Notes: generated by a model from the letters alone, not told the origin. Positions 1 through 10,174 are shown, counted from the first letter of the stretch. The stretch is 64,000 bases of DNA from UBA12191 sp009937185 (GCA_938075155.1 CALJGL010000011.1:62001-126000); one strand, 5' to 3'. Numbers and translations are program-made.

Positions 1-1000
1 CTCCCTGAGAGCCATCCATTCCGGTGCGCCCGACATGGTCATAATGGGCTCCGATCACAATATACTCCGAGCGGAGAGAAGGATCTGATCCCAAAAATTT
101 GGCCATGACATTACGGCCCTGACTTAAATCACGACCTTGGCGTCGAACCTCAAGGTCCACTAGAGGTCTTCCCATCAAGAGCGGACCATCGGCATCCGAT
201 TGAAATTTCCATGATCTCTCCGGACGTCCGGAGATCTTCCAAAGTTTGGAAGGGCCAGATCCGAAAACGCGCACGACAGGAATCGGCAGGCTTTCCCCCG
301 CTAGTCCTGAAGACGGTGGCCACTCTTCGTTATCGAGAGGACGCGTTCCTTCACCGATCAGAAGAATCCCTAGGCCTCCTCTGGCTTGAACTTCTTTGCA
401 TGCCTCACGTAAATCAGCGTCGTTCATGACAGAGTCCACAGGAATGACTGCTAATCTTCCAGCCAAAGGATCTCTATTGACCGTGTCGGCAGGCTGCCCA
501 GAAAAGAGGAGAAATGAACATTCCGCTTCTAGGTCTGCATCCGGAGAAAAAGGATGAGGCAAAAACTCTTCTGAAAATGAAAGATGAACTGATCGAGTCG
601 CATTCTCAGAAACCTTGAAGCGTAGTCGGTTCCCGGAAGACAATGGGCCTCTCGACCCTGTCCTTCCCGGGATTATGAAAGACTGATACCAATCTCCATC
701 AACTCCTACTGGAAGGAGTCCCAAATTCTTAAACTCTTTTTGAATGTAATCCGCGGAGTCGAGAGCACCGCTCGTTCCTGAAAGTCTTCCCTCACGTAGA
801 TCATCCGCCAACCAAGAGATGTGATCATAACACTCCCGAGTTGTGACGGATTGCATCGCATGTTTGACGTCTCGTTCTAAACGTTCCTTAACAGGCCGCT
901 CTCCCAATACTCTTTGAGCTTGAAGAGAACCTGTCGTGAGTCCACACGCCAGAACCAAGAACAACGCTGTTAAGCGAATCGAGAAGTCCGAAAAAACCAT
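1..1000 (-). CDS. M28 family metallopeptidase, secreted (C-terminus beyond the window)
   Basis: The reverse strand stays open from an ATG at 1000 to the window edge (about 333 residues). The N-terminus carries a hydrophobic signal peptide (residues about 8-30, ending near SLQAQR). The middle part resembles a protease-associated (PA) insert, and close to the edge lies IVIGAHYDHVG, the first zinc-ligand motif (HYDH) of the M28 aminopeptidase family. Catalysis would be zinc-dependent peptide cleavage in the periplasm or outside the cell; the remaining ligands lie past position 1. It starts 6 nt after the infA stop, so it is probably co-transcribed with infA. The family call is firm; the substrate is unknown. 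Confidence 0.85.
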   Translation of the reverse strand, partial: MVFSDFSIRLTALFLVLACGLTTGSLQAQRVLGERPVKERLERDVKHAMQSVTTRECYDHISWLADDLREGRLSGTSGALDSADYIQKEFKNLGLLPVGVDGDWYQSFIIPGRTGSRGPLSSGNRLRFKVSENATRSVHLSFSEEFLPHPFSPDADLEAECSFLLFSGQPADTVNRDPLAGRLAVIPVDSVMNDADLREACKEVQARGGLGILLIGEGTRPLDNEEWPPSSGLAGESLPIPVVRVFGSGPSKLWKISGRPERSWKFQSDADGPLLMGRPLVDLEVRRQGRDLSQGRNVMAKFLGSDPSLRSEYIVIGAHYDHVGRTGMDGSQG

Positions 1001-1006
1001 GGTTTA

Positions 1007-1225
1007 CTAACGCTCTCTGTAAACGATACGCCCCTTGGTCAGATCATAAGGAGAGATCTGTAAGGTCACGTTATCTCCTGGATTGATTCGAATGTAGTGC
1101 TTACGCATCTTGCCACTGATGTGTGCCAGTACCGTATGGCCATTTTCAAGTTCACAACGAAACGTCGTGTTTGGCAGGGCCTCTTTCACGATCGCTGTCA
1201 CCTCGATTGGCTCTTCCTTGGCCAT
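1007..1225 (-). CDS. infA: Translation initiation factor IF-1
   Basis: At 72 residues this has the usual length of IF-1, a single OB-fold protein that binds the A site of the 30S subunit during initiation. It begins MAKEEPIEVTAIVKEALPN and contains the typical central HISGKMRKHYIRI and the C-terminal YDLTKGRIVYRER. A GAGAGGGA Shine-Dalgarno sequence lies about 6 nt before the ATG. It sits 88 nt downstream of ruvC and just upstream of the M28 peptidase gene, an unusual neighbourhood, because infA often lies in the ribosomal protein cluster. Confidence 0.97.
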   Translation of the reverse strand: MAKEEPIEVTAIVKEALPNTTFRCELENGHTVLAHISGKMRKHYIRINPGDNVTLQISPYDLTKGRIVYRER

Positions 1226-1313
1226 GGTAGTCCCTCTCGCTGGTGCCGGCCGCTTGAAGGCGAAATCCGGTCGGGGTGCATTCAGATCTGGAAAAGTCTA
1301 TCGAGACCGGGGC

Positions 1314-1841
1314 TCAACTGCTACCGCTCCTCCCGGATGCGAGCGAAATGGTTCTCCGGCTCCTCTGGGCCATCACGATCGCAACAGCCAAGGCATCGGC
1401 CGCATCTGCGGGTTTTGGAGGCTTTGGTAGCCCCAAAATACGCTGAACCATAGCCTGAACTTGTTCCTTGCTGGCTCTCCCATTGCCCGTAACTCCCAGT
1501 TTAACTTCGGAAGCCGATATTTCGGAAACCCGCAAATCGTCCAGAGAACAAGCCACGATAGAAACACCACGGGCTTCGCCCGCCACCAGTGCACTTCGTG
1601 GGTTTTTTCCCTGAAAAACCTCTTCGATGGCGCAGCTTTCAGGAGAAAAACGGGTGATGACACCTCTAATTTCCTGATGAATCGCCAGCAATCTCGCCGA
1701 ATGTGACTGATCTTTCCCGGTTTTCAGAGATCCATACTCGACCAATTGAAATCCGGGGCCGTCCACATCGATCACTCCCCAGCCCATTTTTGCCAATCCC
1801 GGATCGATTCCTAGAACTCGGCCAGAAATGGTCTTCATCAT
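1314..1841 (-). CDS. ruvC: Holliday junction endodeoxyribonuclease RuvC
   Basis: This 175-residue protein cuts Holliday junctions symmetrically as a dimer with RuvAB. The RNase H-like catalytic motifs are visible: GIDPGL near the N-terminus (first Asp), SCAIEEVFQGKNP (Glu), and ADAADALAVAI near the C-terminus (last acidic pair). Its ATG overlaps the der stop codon by 4 nt, so the two are translationally coupled. ruvA and ruvB are not in the window. Confidence 0.95.
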   Translation of the reverse strand: MMKTISGRVLGIDPGLAKMGWGVIDVDGPGFQLVEYGSLKTGKDQSHSARLLAIHQEIRGVITRFSPESCAIEEVFQGKNPRSALVAGEARGVSIVACSLDDLRVSEISASEVKLGVTGNGRASKEQVQAMVQRILGLPKPPKPADAADALAVAIVMAQRSRRTISLASGRSGSS

Positions 1842-3157
1842 TCCACGTCCTTTTTGCCTTTTTCCCGATACAGAATCTTCACTGGAACTTCAGGAATTTC
1901 GAGCAACTCACGAAAACGATTTTCGATCATTCGTTTCAATTGGGGTGTGAAGTAGGTCGGGTTATTGACAAACAATGCCACCGTCGGCGGCATGATGGCC
2001 ACCTGTGTCGCATAAAATATTTTGGGTTCCCGACCATGCTTTACACGAGGACGGGGTCCCTCACGAATGTCGTCCACGGCTCTATTGAGAGCTCCGGTAT
2101 TGACCCTCTTATTCGCCTGCTTCGCCATGCTTTGAACCAGCGAAATACAGCGCGTCACGTTCTTTCCTTTTTCGGCAGTCATAAACAGCACCGGTGCATA
2201 GGAAAGCGAAGGTAAATTTCGTGTGAGGTATTCTTCGTACTCCTCTGTCGATGTCTTGTCTTTTGCGAGGTCCCATTTATTGACGGCAATGACGCAGGGC
2301 TTATAACGATCCACTACTTCTCTGGCGATTCGCATATCTAATTGGGAAGTGCCATGCATGGAATCGATCACCAAAATGACGACATCTGAACGACCGATGG
2401 AATGCAATGCCCGATTTTGGGCATAGAATTCAATAGAGTCTTTCAATTTGGCAGTCCGCAAGAGTCCGGCGGTATCGATCACTACGAACGGGATGCCGTC
2501 TTTTTCAAAGCGGATATCGATGGCATCCCGAGTTGTCCCGGCAACGTCACTCACGATGACTCGCTCTTCGCCAATCAACGCATTCACAAAAGTTGATTTC
2601 CCAGCATTCCTGCGTCCAACGATGGCAATTCGCAATGCTGGTCGCTCGCTGTGCTCTCCACCTTCAGGGATAAGTTCAACGCAGCTTTCAAGCAACTCGT
2701 TGACGCCCATGCCATGGGCAGCAGAGATGGGTAATGGATCACCCAGACCCAGTGCCCAAAATTCAGCCACGGAGTCTTCGTCCCTATCAGCCTCACACTT
2801 GTTCACCACAAGCAGAGTCGGAGCGTCAAGAGGACGCAAACGCTTGGCAACTTCATGATCCAGCGCTTGAATTCCTTCTTTCGCGTCCACGATCATCAGG
2901 ACGAGGTCAGCACTCGCAATCGCGACATCAATCTGACGATGAATATCGAGATCGAGCTGGGCCTCGTCGGTGACCCCCAGTCCTCCAGTGTCGATAACTT
3001 CAACTATTCTGTCTTTTATTTCGACTTCGACAGTGACTCTGTCGCGAGTAACTCCAGGTTTATCATGGACGATACTAATCCGACGTTTGGCAAGCCGATT
3101 CAATAGCGTAGATTTTCCTACATTCGGTCGCCCAACGATCGCTATGCGAGAAATCAT
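1838..3157 (-). CDS. der: Ribosome biogenesis GTPase Der (EngA)
   Basis: Der is a tandem GTPase needed for 50S subunit maturation. Two G domains are evident: the first with the P-loop GRPNVGKST, DTGG and NKCE, the second with the P-loop GRRNAGKST, DTAG and NKWD, followed by the KH-like C-terminal domain. I place the start at ATG 3157 (MISRIAIVGRPNVGKS), because it overlaps the upstream NUDIX stop as ATGA. An in-frame start at 3175 would add six residues. The length is then 439 residues, normal for the family. Confidence 0.95.
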   Translation of the reverse strand: MISRIAIVGRPNVGKSTLLNRLAKRRISIVHDKPGVTRDRVTVEVEIKDRIVEVIDTGGLGVTDEAQLDLDIHRQIDVAIASADLVLMIVDAKEGIQALDHEVAKRLRPLDAPTLLVVNKCEADRDEDSVAEFWALGLGDPLPISAAHGMGVNELLESCVELIPEGGEHSERPALRIAIVGRRNAGKSTFVNALIGEERVIVSDVAGTTRDAIDIRFEKDGIPFVVIDTAGLLRTAKLKDSIEFYAQNRALHSIGRSDVVILVIDSMHGTSQLDMRIAREVVDRYKPCVIAVNKWDLAKDKTSTEEYEEYLTRNLPSLSYAPVLFMTAEKGKNVTRCISLVQSMAKQANKRVNTGALNRAVDDIREGPRPRVKHGREPKIFYATQVAIMPPTVALFVNNPTYFTPQLKRMIENRFRELLEIPEVPVKILYREKGKKDVE

Positions 3158-3762
3158 GAGGTCGCTCCTAACCAATATTGGAGAGCAACTATAGTTTTAC
3201 CGTCACGGATTTCACCTCTTAAAAGAAGATCTCTCGCTCGCTCCTTAGAACAACGGATCACTCTGACCCATTCATCGTCATCCGTATCCTGTCCCACTTC
3301 AGTGAGATCAGAGGCCTTGAAAATAAACATCTTCTCATCACTAAAGCCGGCTGCAGGGAAAATCTCCATGACAAGCTCGAGGCTTCCCGAAATAAATCCT
3401 GTTTCTTCACGCAGTTCCCGCTGGGCACTTTGAAGAGGATCTTCGTCCGCTTCGAGAAGCCCTGCAGGTATTTCCAAAAGGTTATGTCCAAATGCAGTGC
3501 GATGCTGCTCCACTAACAACACGGTATCTTCATCAAGAAGAGGAAGGATCACAGCCGCCCCTGGATGTCGAATCACATCCCGGTCAACGACCACAGAATT
3601 GGGTAGAGATTCTTTGACTGTATACATGTGATACCGATGACCTTCGTAAGAACACTTCTCGTCTATAAATTTGAATCGTGCATCTTCTCTGAACCCACAA
3701 TTCTCGCCCGCAAGGAAGTCGTCGTCTCTTTGTCTGATATCGGCTTCAGAATCCGGTTTCAT
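3154..3762 (-). CDS. NUDIX hydrolase, ADP-ribose pyrophosphatase-like
   Basis: This 202-residue protein has a full Nudix box (G-x5-E-x7-RE-U-x-EE-x-G-U) around GLLEADEDP...RELREETGF, so it should hydrolyse a nucleoside diphosphate linked to another group with Mg2+. The preceding strand pattern (VLLVEQHRTAFGHNLLEIPAG) matches the ADP-ribose/ADP-sugar pyrophosphatase subgroup. It overlaps der by 4 nt. The exact substrate cannot be read from the sequence. Confidence 0.88.
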   Translation of the reverse strand: MKPDSEADIRQRDDDFLAGENCGFREDARFKFIDEKCSYEGHRYHMYTVKESLPNSVVVDRDVIRHPGAAVILPLLDEDTVLLVEQHRTAFGHNLLEIPAGLLEADEDPLQSAQRELREETGFISGSLELVMEIFPAAGFSDEKMFIFKASDLTEVGQDTDDDEWVRVIRCSKERARDLLLRGEIRDGKTIVALQYWLGATS

Positions 3763-3880
3763 GATGCACTTTCTTGCCGAAAATATTGGCGCTGATTTCC
3801 GGTCGATTCAGTTTATCCGCGACTCTGATTTTTTGCAGTAGATCTAAGAGGAGAAAGGCTCAGGAGACCCAGATACGGGA

Positions 3881-4354
3881 TCAATCACTTTCCTGAACTC
3901 TGAGGGAACTGGTGATAGAAAATCGGGCCATAATACGGTCGCCTGGAAGGGTCGCATTGATCTGATCTGTCAAATCAAGCCTCCCTGAGCTCTCAAGGGA
4001 CGCTCTCGCCTCATTCAGCCGACCTTCGTCGATAGAGAACTTCAGCGTCACCTTGGCATCCGCAGGGATCAAAAACTCAGAAGTTTGCTTCTTCAACCAA
4101 ACCGAAAGTTTTTTTTCCGGAGTAGAAAGAATTCTCCAGTAAAGAATCGGAAGTATCGGATCTGCAGCGGCCATCAGAGATCCCCCAAAAGTGGTCCCCA
4201 TCATATTTCGCGTCATGATCGATCTGCGAACACATACTGTGGCTGAAGTAAAATCCTTCGCGATCGATTGAATACGAATCCCCTGAAAGAAAAATGGTGG
4301 ATAGAGATTTAGCAGAAATCTTAGACGACCGGCAGAAACGGTGGGAGAAATCAT
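3881..4354 (-). CDS. DUF4442 domain protein (hotdog-fold thioesterase-like)
   Basis: This 157-residue protein resembles the DUF4442 family, which adopts the acyl-CoA thioesterase hotdog fold. The middle segment TRNMMGTTFGGSLMAAADPI fits the helix-containing N-G-T-x-F-x-G-S-L core of these proteins. Substrate and pathway are unknown. Its ATG overlaps the mnmG stop by 4 nt. About 118 nt separate it from the upstream NUDIX start at 3762. Confidence 0.75.
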   Translation of the reverse strand: MISPTVSAGRLRFLLNLYPPFFFQGIRIQSIAKDFTSATVCVRRSIMTRNMMGTTFGGSLMAAADPILPILYWRILSTPEKKLSVWLKKQTSEFLIPADAKVTLKFSIDEGRLNEARASLESSGRLDLTDQINATLPGDRIMARFSITSSLRVQESD

Positions 4355-6180
4355 AAGACCTCCTCATCTCGTTCTCTCGACTTCAATACGACAAAAATAC
4401 ACGAGATATCAGCGGGGCTCACACCCGCTATTCTTTGAGCGGCTGCAATGGTATCCGGCCTCAGTCGGGTCAGAGTTTCCCGGGCTTCCGTTCTCAAACC
4501 AGATATCGACGAGAAATCGAGATCCTCAGGAAGGACCCACTTCTCATTTCTTTTCATTCGATCGACTTCGTCTTGTTGGCGTTCGATGTAATGCTCATAT
4601 CGAACAGCAACACGAACTCGCTCTTTAATTCCTTGCGAGATCTCCCACGCCCCTACTTCAGGATGACTCTCTTCGAGAGATTCCCAACTGGCTCCGGGCG
4701 CTCTCAATACTTCATGAAATGTTTTTGTTCCTGAACGTTCTTTGTGAAGTCGGGCAACACAGGATTCTGTCAACTTCGCATCTTCCTCAACGGCTTCAGC
4801 TTGCTGATCAGTGATCAACCCCAACTCATTCCCTCTGCGTGCAAGCCGAATATCGGCATTGTCGTGCCTCAATTGAAGACGAAATTCAGCCCGAGAAGTG
4901 AACATGCGATAGGGCTCACGAGGATCACAACGAACAAGATCGTCTGCCAAGACACCCATATAAGCTTCTTCGCGACCCAGTATGAATGGAGCCTCATTCT
5001 TCAGGGAGAGTGCTGCATTCACCCCTGCCAAGAATCCTTGAGCAGCAGCTTCTTCATAACCACTGGTCCCACAGATTTGCCCCGCCAAATAAAGGCCAGA
5101 AAGAGCGCGACATTCAAAAGTCCTGCGGATTTGATGCGGAGGAAAGAAGTCGTATTCAACAGCATAGCCATGGCGTAGAAATTTCGCCTTTTCAAGTCCT
5201 GAAATTTTCGCTACGAGTGCTTCCTGAGCATCCGCCGGCAGGCTCGTAGAGATTCCGTTCACATATATGGAATTGGTCTCAAGGCCTTCTCGTTCAAGAT
5301 GAACCGTATGCCCCTTTCGATCAGGGAAGCGAACGATTTTATCTTCAATAGACGGACAATAACGAGGACCCACTCCTTCTATCTGACCCGAATACATAGG
5401 GCTTCGGTGCAAATGGTCACGAATAATATCGTGAACCACCTCATCTGTACGGGTGACATGGCAATTCATCCATTCCCGTCGGGGTGGAGGAGTCCAATGA
5501 CAAAAGCCATCAGGGTCGGAATCCGGAACCTGTGGCATCAACTGGGACCAATCAATAGAGTCCCGGTCCAAACGAGGAGGTGTCCCCGTCTTCAACCTTC
5601 CCGTCTCCAGTCCCAACGTACCCAAGGCACCGGTGAGTCCTTGGACAGCCCCTTCGCCAACCCTACCACCACTCGTTACTTCTTCGCCCACATGCATGAC
5701 CGCTCTGAGAAAAGTACCATTGGTCATGATCACTTTTCGCGCACGGATCACGGATGAGTCTTCCAAGAGAACTCCACCCACGCGATCACCTGTCACATGA
5801 ATGTCTTCTACAGAACCGGTAACGATATGAAGTCGGGCTTGACTTTTCATCAAGGATTGCATTTCCCTCGAATACATATCCTTGTCCACCTGTGCTCGGA
5901 GGGATCGAACGGCTTCACCCTTTGAGGTATTCAACATTCTGTAATGAAGCCCGGCTTTATCAGTAATAAAGCCTTGAACACCACCCAGAGCATCTATCTC
6001 ACGGGTAAGTTGCCCTTTACCCACTCCGCCAATAGCGGGATTACAAGAGAGTGCTCCAATAGTCTTCTCACTCAGCGTGACCAGAGCCGTTTCAAATCCC
6101 ATTCGGGAACAAGCGAAGGCGGCTTCACAGCCGGCGTGTCCTCCGCCGACAACAATCACGTCGAAGTCTGTATTACTCAA
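4351..6180 (-). CDS. mnmG: tRNA uridine-5-carboxymethylaminomethyl modification enzyme MnmG (GidA)
   Basis: MnmG is an FAD enzyme that, with MnmE, installs the cmnm5 group on wobble U34 of tRNAs. At 609 residues it is of normal length. The N-terminal dinucleotide fold VVGGGHAGCEAA is intact, as are CNPAIGGVGKGQL, GTPPRLD and the C-terminal helical domain (ISGLRTEARETLTRLRPDT). It overlaps aroA upstream by 8 nt and the DUF4442 gene downstream by 4 nt. mnmE is not in the window. Confidence 0.97.
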   Translation of the reverse strand: MSNTDFDVIVVGGGHAGCEAAFACSRMGFETALVTLSEKTIGALSCNPAIGGVGKGQLTREIDALGGVQGFITDKAGLHYRMLNTSKGEAVRSLRAQVDKDMYSREMQSLMKSQARLHIVTGSVEDIHVTGDRVGGVLLEDSSVIRARKVIMTNGTFLRAVMHVGEEVTSGGRVGEGAVQGLTGALGTLGLETGRLKTGTPPRLDRDSIDWSQLMPQVPDSDPDGFCHWTPPPRREWMNCHVTRTDEVVHDIIRDHLHRSPMYSGQIEGVGPRYCPSIEDKIVRFPDRKGHTVHLEREGLETNSIYVNGISTSLPADAQEALVAKISGLEKAKFLRHGYAVEYDFFPPHQIRRTFECRALSGLYLAGQICGTSGYEEAAAQGFLAGVNAALSLKNEAPFILGREEAYMGVLADDLVRCDPREPYRMFTSRAEFRLQLRHDNADIRLARRGNELGLITDQQAEAVEEDAKLTESCVARLHKERSGTKTFHEVLRAPGASWESLEESHPEVGAWEISQGIKERVRVAVRYEHYIERQQDEVDRMKRNEKWVLPEDLDFSSISGLRTEARETLTRLRPDTIAAAQRIAGVSPADISCIFVVLKSRERDEEVL

Positions 6181-7549
6181 AGGAAAGTTCTCCCGAAGTA
6201 TTTTCGTGAGGCATCATTAGTTTTTCCATACGTGTAAAAAATTCTGGATCCGATTTCCGAACACAAGCAGGTTGAAGAACTCGAGTTTGAGAAACCTTGA
6301 GCGAAAGTAGTGCAAAAGCCATCGCCATACGATGGTCACCTGCGGGGTCAAGGTCGGCGGGTTTCAGATGTGAACCGTCACTTCCGACGATACGGAATAA
6401 GTCACCTTGAACTTCTGCTCGAATACCTAATTTTTGCATTCCTTGGCATAGCACTTCTAATCGATCGCTTTCCTTGACTCTCAGGTGAGAAACTCCAGAA
6501 AAAATCGATTCCCCCCGACAGAAAGCAGCCACGATGGCCAAGGGCGGCACCAGATCGGGAACACCTTCCAAGGATCGCGCCAGAGGTTTCCGAGCATGAC
6601 CACTCACGCTCACTCGATTCTCAGAGATTTCCACGGTGCAGCCCATCTCTGACAACAATTCGGCAATCATTCGATCACCTTGGAGCGACGAAGTGCCCAC
6701 TCCTTCAACTGAAACTTCACCTCCGGTGATAGCAGCCGCGCAAAGTGGAAATGCCGCTGCTGAAGCATCCGCCTCAATAGAAATCTTGCCACTGCGGAGT
6801 CCTACGCTGCTTGCGACTTGAATCTCTCGAGCCCCCGCTTTGACTTGGACACCGAATGCTCTCAAAACCGCTGCCGTCAAGTCCATGTAGGGTCTTGAAG
6901 AAATCGGCCCAACCATTCGAATCTGTAATCCATGAGGCGTATGTGGAGCCAGCAACATCAAGGCACTGGTAAACTGACTGGAGAGAGCGGCTTGTAGCAC
7001 CACCTTGCCTCCTGCTATCGGTGCACCTTCCAGCTCTATCGGTAAGTAACCTTTTTCACCCAGATACGTAATCTTTGCACCCAGATGCTCTAGGGACTCC
7101 ACCAGGGGCCCCATCGGTCGATGGGTCTCTCCATTGATGCGAGTTTTACCCGGTCGAAGAACACAAACAGCGGTCAGAAATCTCATCGCCGTACCATTGG
7201 CTCCTAAATCGAGATCGATAGACCCTTCTGCCCATTTTGCCCCGCAACCGGTCACGGTCACATCTCCCGGCGGGTGCCCTTCAAAGGATCCTCCCAGTTG
7301 ACTCAGTGCTCGAATGAAGACTTCGAGATCTTCACAATCCGGTATTCCAGAAATGATACTTTGACCATCGGCAAGAAATGCATTGAGCAATGCTCTCTGG
7401 GCGACCGATTTGGAGCCCTGCAGACGCACCGCTCCACAGACCCTAACGTCGTCAGGAGCCATCCAGAATTGGTCTTCGGCTTGGTCTTTTTCCATACCCA
7501 GATCATACACTGACAGAAGCCTTTCCACAGCCAGACCGGACTGTTGCAT
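6173..7549 (-). CDS. aroA: 3-phosphoshikimate 1-carboxyvinyltransferase (EPSP synthase)
   Basis: This enzyme joins shikimate-3-phosphate and PEP in the sixth step of aromatic amino acid synthesis. It shows the substrate-binding LQGSKSVAQRALLNAFLADG near the N-terminus, DLGANGTAMRFLTA, RPMGPLVESLEHLGA, and the C-terminal HLRVKESDRLEVL. The start is uncertain: ATG 7549 gives 458 residues with an atypical N-terminal extension, and in-frame ATGs at 7495 and 7462 would give more usual N-termini; none has a clear Shine-Dalgarno. It is divergent from the M14 peptidase gene. Confidence 0.95.
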   Translation of the reverse strand: MQQSGLAVERLLSVYDLGMEKDQAEDQFWMAPDDVRVCGAVRLQGSKSVAQRALLNAFLADGQSIISGIPDCEDLEVFIRALSQLGGSFEGHPPGDVTVTGCGAKWAEGSIDLDLGANGTAMRFLTAVCVLRPGKTRINGETHRPMGPLVESLEHLGAKITYLGEKGYLPIELEGAPIAGGKVVLQAALSSQFTSALMLLAPHTPHGLQIRMVGPISSRPYMDLTAAVLRAFGVQVKAGAREIQVASSVGLRSGKISIEADASAAAFPLCAAAITGGEVSVEGVGTSSLQGDRMIAELLSEMGCTVEISENRVSVSGHARKPLARSLEGVPDLVPPLAIVAAFCRGESIFSGVSHLRVKESDRLEVLCQGMQKLGIRAEVQGDLFRIVGSDGSHLKPADLDPAGDHRMAMAFALLSLKVSQTRVLQPACVRKSDPEFFTRMEKLMMPHENTSGELSFE

Positions 7550-7617
7550 CTCTGCTCTAAAATGCCATCCTGACCGGTTCAGAAGCGAATTCCCCGGAAT
7601 GGAAGAGGTTCCTCGCC

Positions 7618-10158
7618 ATGCGAATCATAAATTTAGCCCGCTGGATCGTCCTGTTCTCGATTCTTTCCATCTCATCCGAGGTGTACTCGCAGGCCATTTC
7701 TCCCACAGACTATATGGGTCGTGCCCCCGGTACGGACTTCGAACTGGCAGACTGGAAAACTCTCTCAGGTTGGTTTGATCAATTCGGAGAAAAAACAGCG
7801 ACGGCCCAAACTCAAACCGTGGGAATCTCCACCGAAGGGCGACCTCTCAGAATTTGTGTTATTTCCTCAGAAAAAAATCTGGGGAAGTTGCAAAGGATTA
7901 AAGAGATCAGTCGAACCATCGCCGATCCAAGGTCCCTTTCACCCGGAATGGATGAGTCATTAATAAATGAAGCGGTTCCCATCGTTTTCGTGTCCTGCAA
8001 CATGCATTCGACAGAAATTGCAGCCGCTGAGTTTTCGATGACTCTCGCATGGAACATGGCCACTTCGGATTCTGAACTTTGGAAAAATGTTCGAGAGAAT
8101 GTGGTCACGGTCATCATTCCAACCGTCAATCCAGATGGCCTAGATCGTGTCGTCAGCTGGTATCGACGTATCGTGGGAACTCCCTACGAGGATGCCTACC
8201 TTCCAGAACTTTATCAGTTGTATGCCGGTCATGATAATAATCGAGACTGGTTTGCACTCTCTCTCGAAGAAACCCGAATCGTCACGCGTATGCTTTATAA
8301 AGAATGGTTCCCAACGATCTACTGGGATGTCCACCAACAAGGGTCCATGAGAGAACGATTGTTTGTTCCACCTTTCAGAGATCCGCTCAATCCCAATCTG
8401 CATCCCGTGACGATTTCCGGCATTGGAGCTATAGGATCGCGGGCGATGCTCGACATGACCGCAGCAGGCTTCACAGGAATCTCGAGCGGTGTGAGCTATG
8501 ACATGTGGTGGAATGGCGGGAACCGTAATGTTCCTGTTCGACACAATATCATAGGACTCCTCTCTGAAGCCGCCTCTGCCAATCTTGCCAGTCCCATCTG
8601 GATTGACCCGTCTGATCTATTACCCCCCAGAGGAATAGAAACGGGATACGCACCCTCCAACAAATTCCCAGCTCCCTGGCCTGGAGGTTGGTGGCGTGTG
8701 GGAGATATTCACAAATATGAACTCGCCTTGGGGGAATCTCTCCTCGGCAGCGTGGCGCGAGAACCCGGCACTTGGGTCAGGAACGCCCTCCGTGTCGCCC
8801 GAGATGTGATTCAGAAAGGGCGAGATGAAGCCCCCAGATACTGGCTGATTCCACCAGGACAAAGGGACGAAGACGCCGTATCCAGAATACTCACGATCCT
8901 CGATGCACAGGGTGTCGATATGTTCTTGGCCAAAGAAGATTTTGAAGGAGATGGCCGTCCGTATTCGAAAGGGACATTGATCCTTCCCCGGGAACAACCC
9001 TATGGATCATTCCTGAAAGACCTTTTTGAAATACAACGGTACCCTGACGGCCCTGCCCCCTACGACGTCGCCGGCTGGACCCTTCCCTTGCTCTTCGGCA
9101 TTGAGCGTATCGAAATCCTCGAGACGCTGAGTGTGGATATGGATCAGGTTAGAGATCCCGCTGAAATCAACGGAGCCCTCTCCCGAGCCGTGACGGATAA
9201 AAAGTACATGATCAAACTGGGTGCCGAAAACTCAGTCAAAACAGAGAGCGGAACACTTCTTGATCTCCAGGGAACCGGTTGGATAAGAAAACTACTCTCT
9301 GCTTGGGAGAAGAAGAAACGAGTGCTATCCGATCAGGAAGGGAACTGGTGGATACTTGGAAATTCTGAGGAAGATTCTCAGGCATCTGAAAGTGGTGCTC
9401 CCCAAAGGGTTGTCGATCAGGCAGAGCTGACAACAGCTCCCCGAGTGGGAGTCTATGCTCCTTATGTCGCCAGCAAGGATGAGGGTTGGCTTCGTTGGGT
9501 TCTCGATCATTTTGATATTCCGTTCAAAAGAATTCGGAATGAGCAAATTAGAGCGGGTCGTTTGGAAGAGTTCATAGACGTCTTGATCATCCCGGATGTC
9601 AGCTCTCGCACGATCAGGGACGGACGAAAAAAAGGCAGTGTCTTTCCAGAGTTGTCAGGAGGGCTCTCCCCAGAGGGCGTCATTCACCTCGAGAGTTTTG
9701 TTCAAAGAGGTGGACGCTTAATTTGCTGTGGACGCTCAACAGACTTTGCCATCGATCAATTTGACCTACCGCTCATGGAAGTGACACAGGGCACTGAAGA
9801 TCTTCCCGCACTCAGTTGTCCTGGTTCTATTCTGAGAACCATCCCTGGAGCAGAGTCGGAAGCTCTTCCATGGACCAGAAACCTACCCGATATGATTCCT
9901 ATCTTTCACTCCGGATCCCGTGCTTGGAAAAAGGCTACTCCAGAAAGCGACCTCGTCTCTCTGCTGGAATATCCGCGTAAAGAAATCCTTCTCTCTGGAT
10001 ATGCAAAAAATACAGAGACGATAGCTGGTGCAAGTACATGGGTGACCCAGTCGATAGGCTCTGGTCGCCTTCATCTCTTTGGGTTCAGACCTCATTACCG
10101 TTCATGGCCACACGGCAACTTTGAAATGTTGCTGAGAGCCATTTTTCTAAATAATTAA
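7618..10158 (+). CDS. M14 family zinc carboxypeptidase-like protein, secreted
   Basis: This 846-residue protein starts with a signal peptide (hydrophobic residues about 8-20, then SSEVYSQA). The M14 metal site is recognisable: NMHSTEIAAAE supplies His130 and Glu133 of the HxxE motif, and WDVHQQG supplies His239. NPDGLDR and NNRDW near residues 167-210 match the substrate-binding segment. The remaining 450 residues probably form beta-rich and class I amidotransferase-like folds and show no catalytic motif I recognise. An AGAGG Shine-Dalgarno precedes the ATG. It would cleave peptides outside the cytoplasm. Confidence 0.88.
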   Translation: MRIINLARWIVLFSILSISSEVYSQAISPTDYMGRAPGTDFELADWKTLSGWFDQFGEKTATAQTQTVGISTEGRPLRICVISSEKNLGKLQRIKEISRTIADPRSLSPGMDESLINEAVPIVFVSCNMHSTEIAAAEFSMTLAWNMATSDSELWKNVRENVVTVIIPTVNPDGLDRVVSWYRRIVGTPYEDAYLPELYQLYAGHDNNRDWFALSLEETRIVTRMLYKEWFPTIYWDVHQQGSMRERLFVPPFRDPLNPNLHPVTISGIGAIGSRAMLDMTAAGFTGISSGVSYDMWWNGGNRNVPVRHNIIGLLSEAASANLASPIWIDPSDLLPPRGIETGYAPSNKFPAPWPGGWWRVGDIHKYELALGESLLGSVAREPGTWVRNALRVARDVIQKGRDEAPRYWLIPPGQRDEDAVSRILTILDAQGVDMFLAKEDFEGDGRPYSKGTLILPREQPYGSFLKDLFEIQRYPDGPAPYDVAGWTLPLLFGIERIEILETLSVDMDQVRDPAEINGALSRAVTDKKYMIKLGAENSVKTESGTLLDLQGTGWIRKLLSAWEKKKRVLSDQEGNWWILGNSEEDSQASESGAPQRVVDQAELTTAPRVGVYAPYVASKDEGWLRWVLDHFDIPFKRIRNEQIRAGRLEEFIDVLIIPDVSSRTIRDGRKKGSVFPELSGGLSPEGVIHLESFVQRGGRLICCGRSTDFAIDQFDLPLMEVTQGTEDLPALSCPGSILRTIPGAESEALPWTRNLPDMIPIFHSGSRAWKKATPESDLVSLLEYPRKEILLSGYAKNTETIAGASTWVTQSIGSGRLHLFGFRPHYRSWPHGNFEMLLRAIFLNN

Positions 10159-10174
10159 ATTCTGAGAAAGAGCC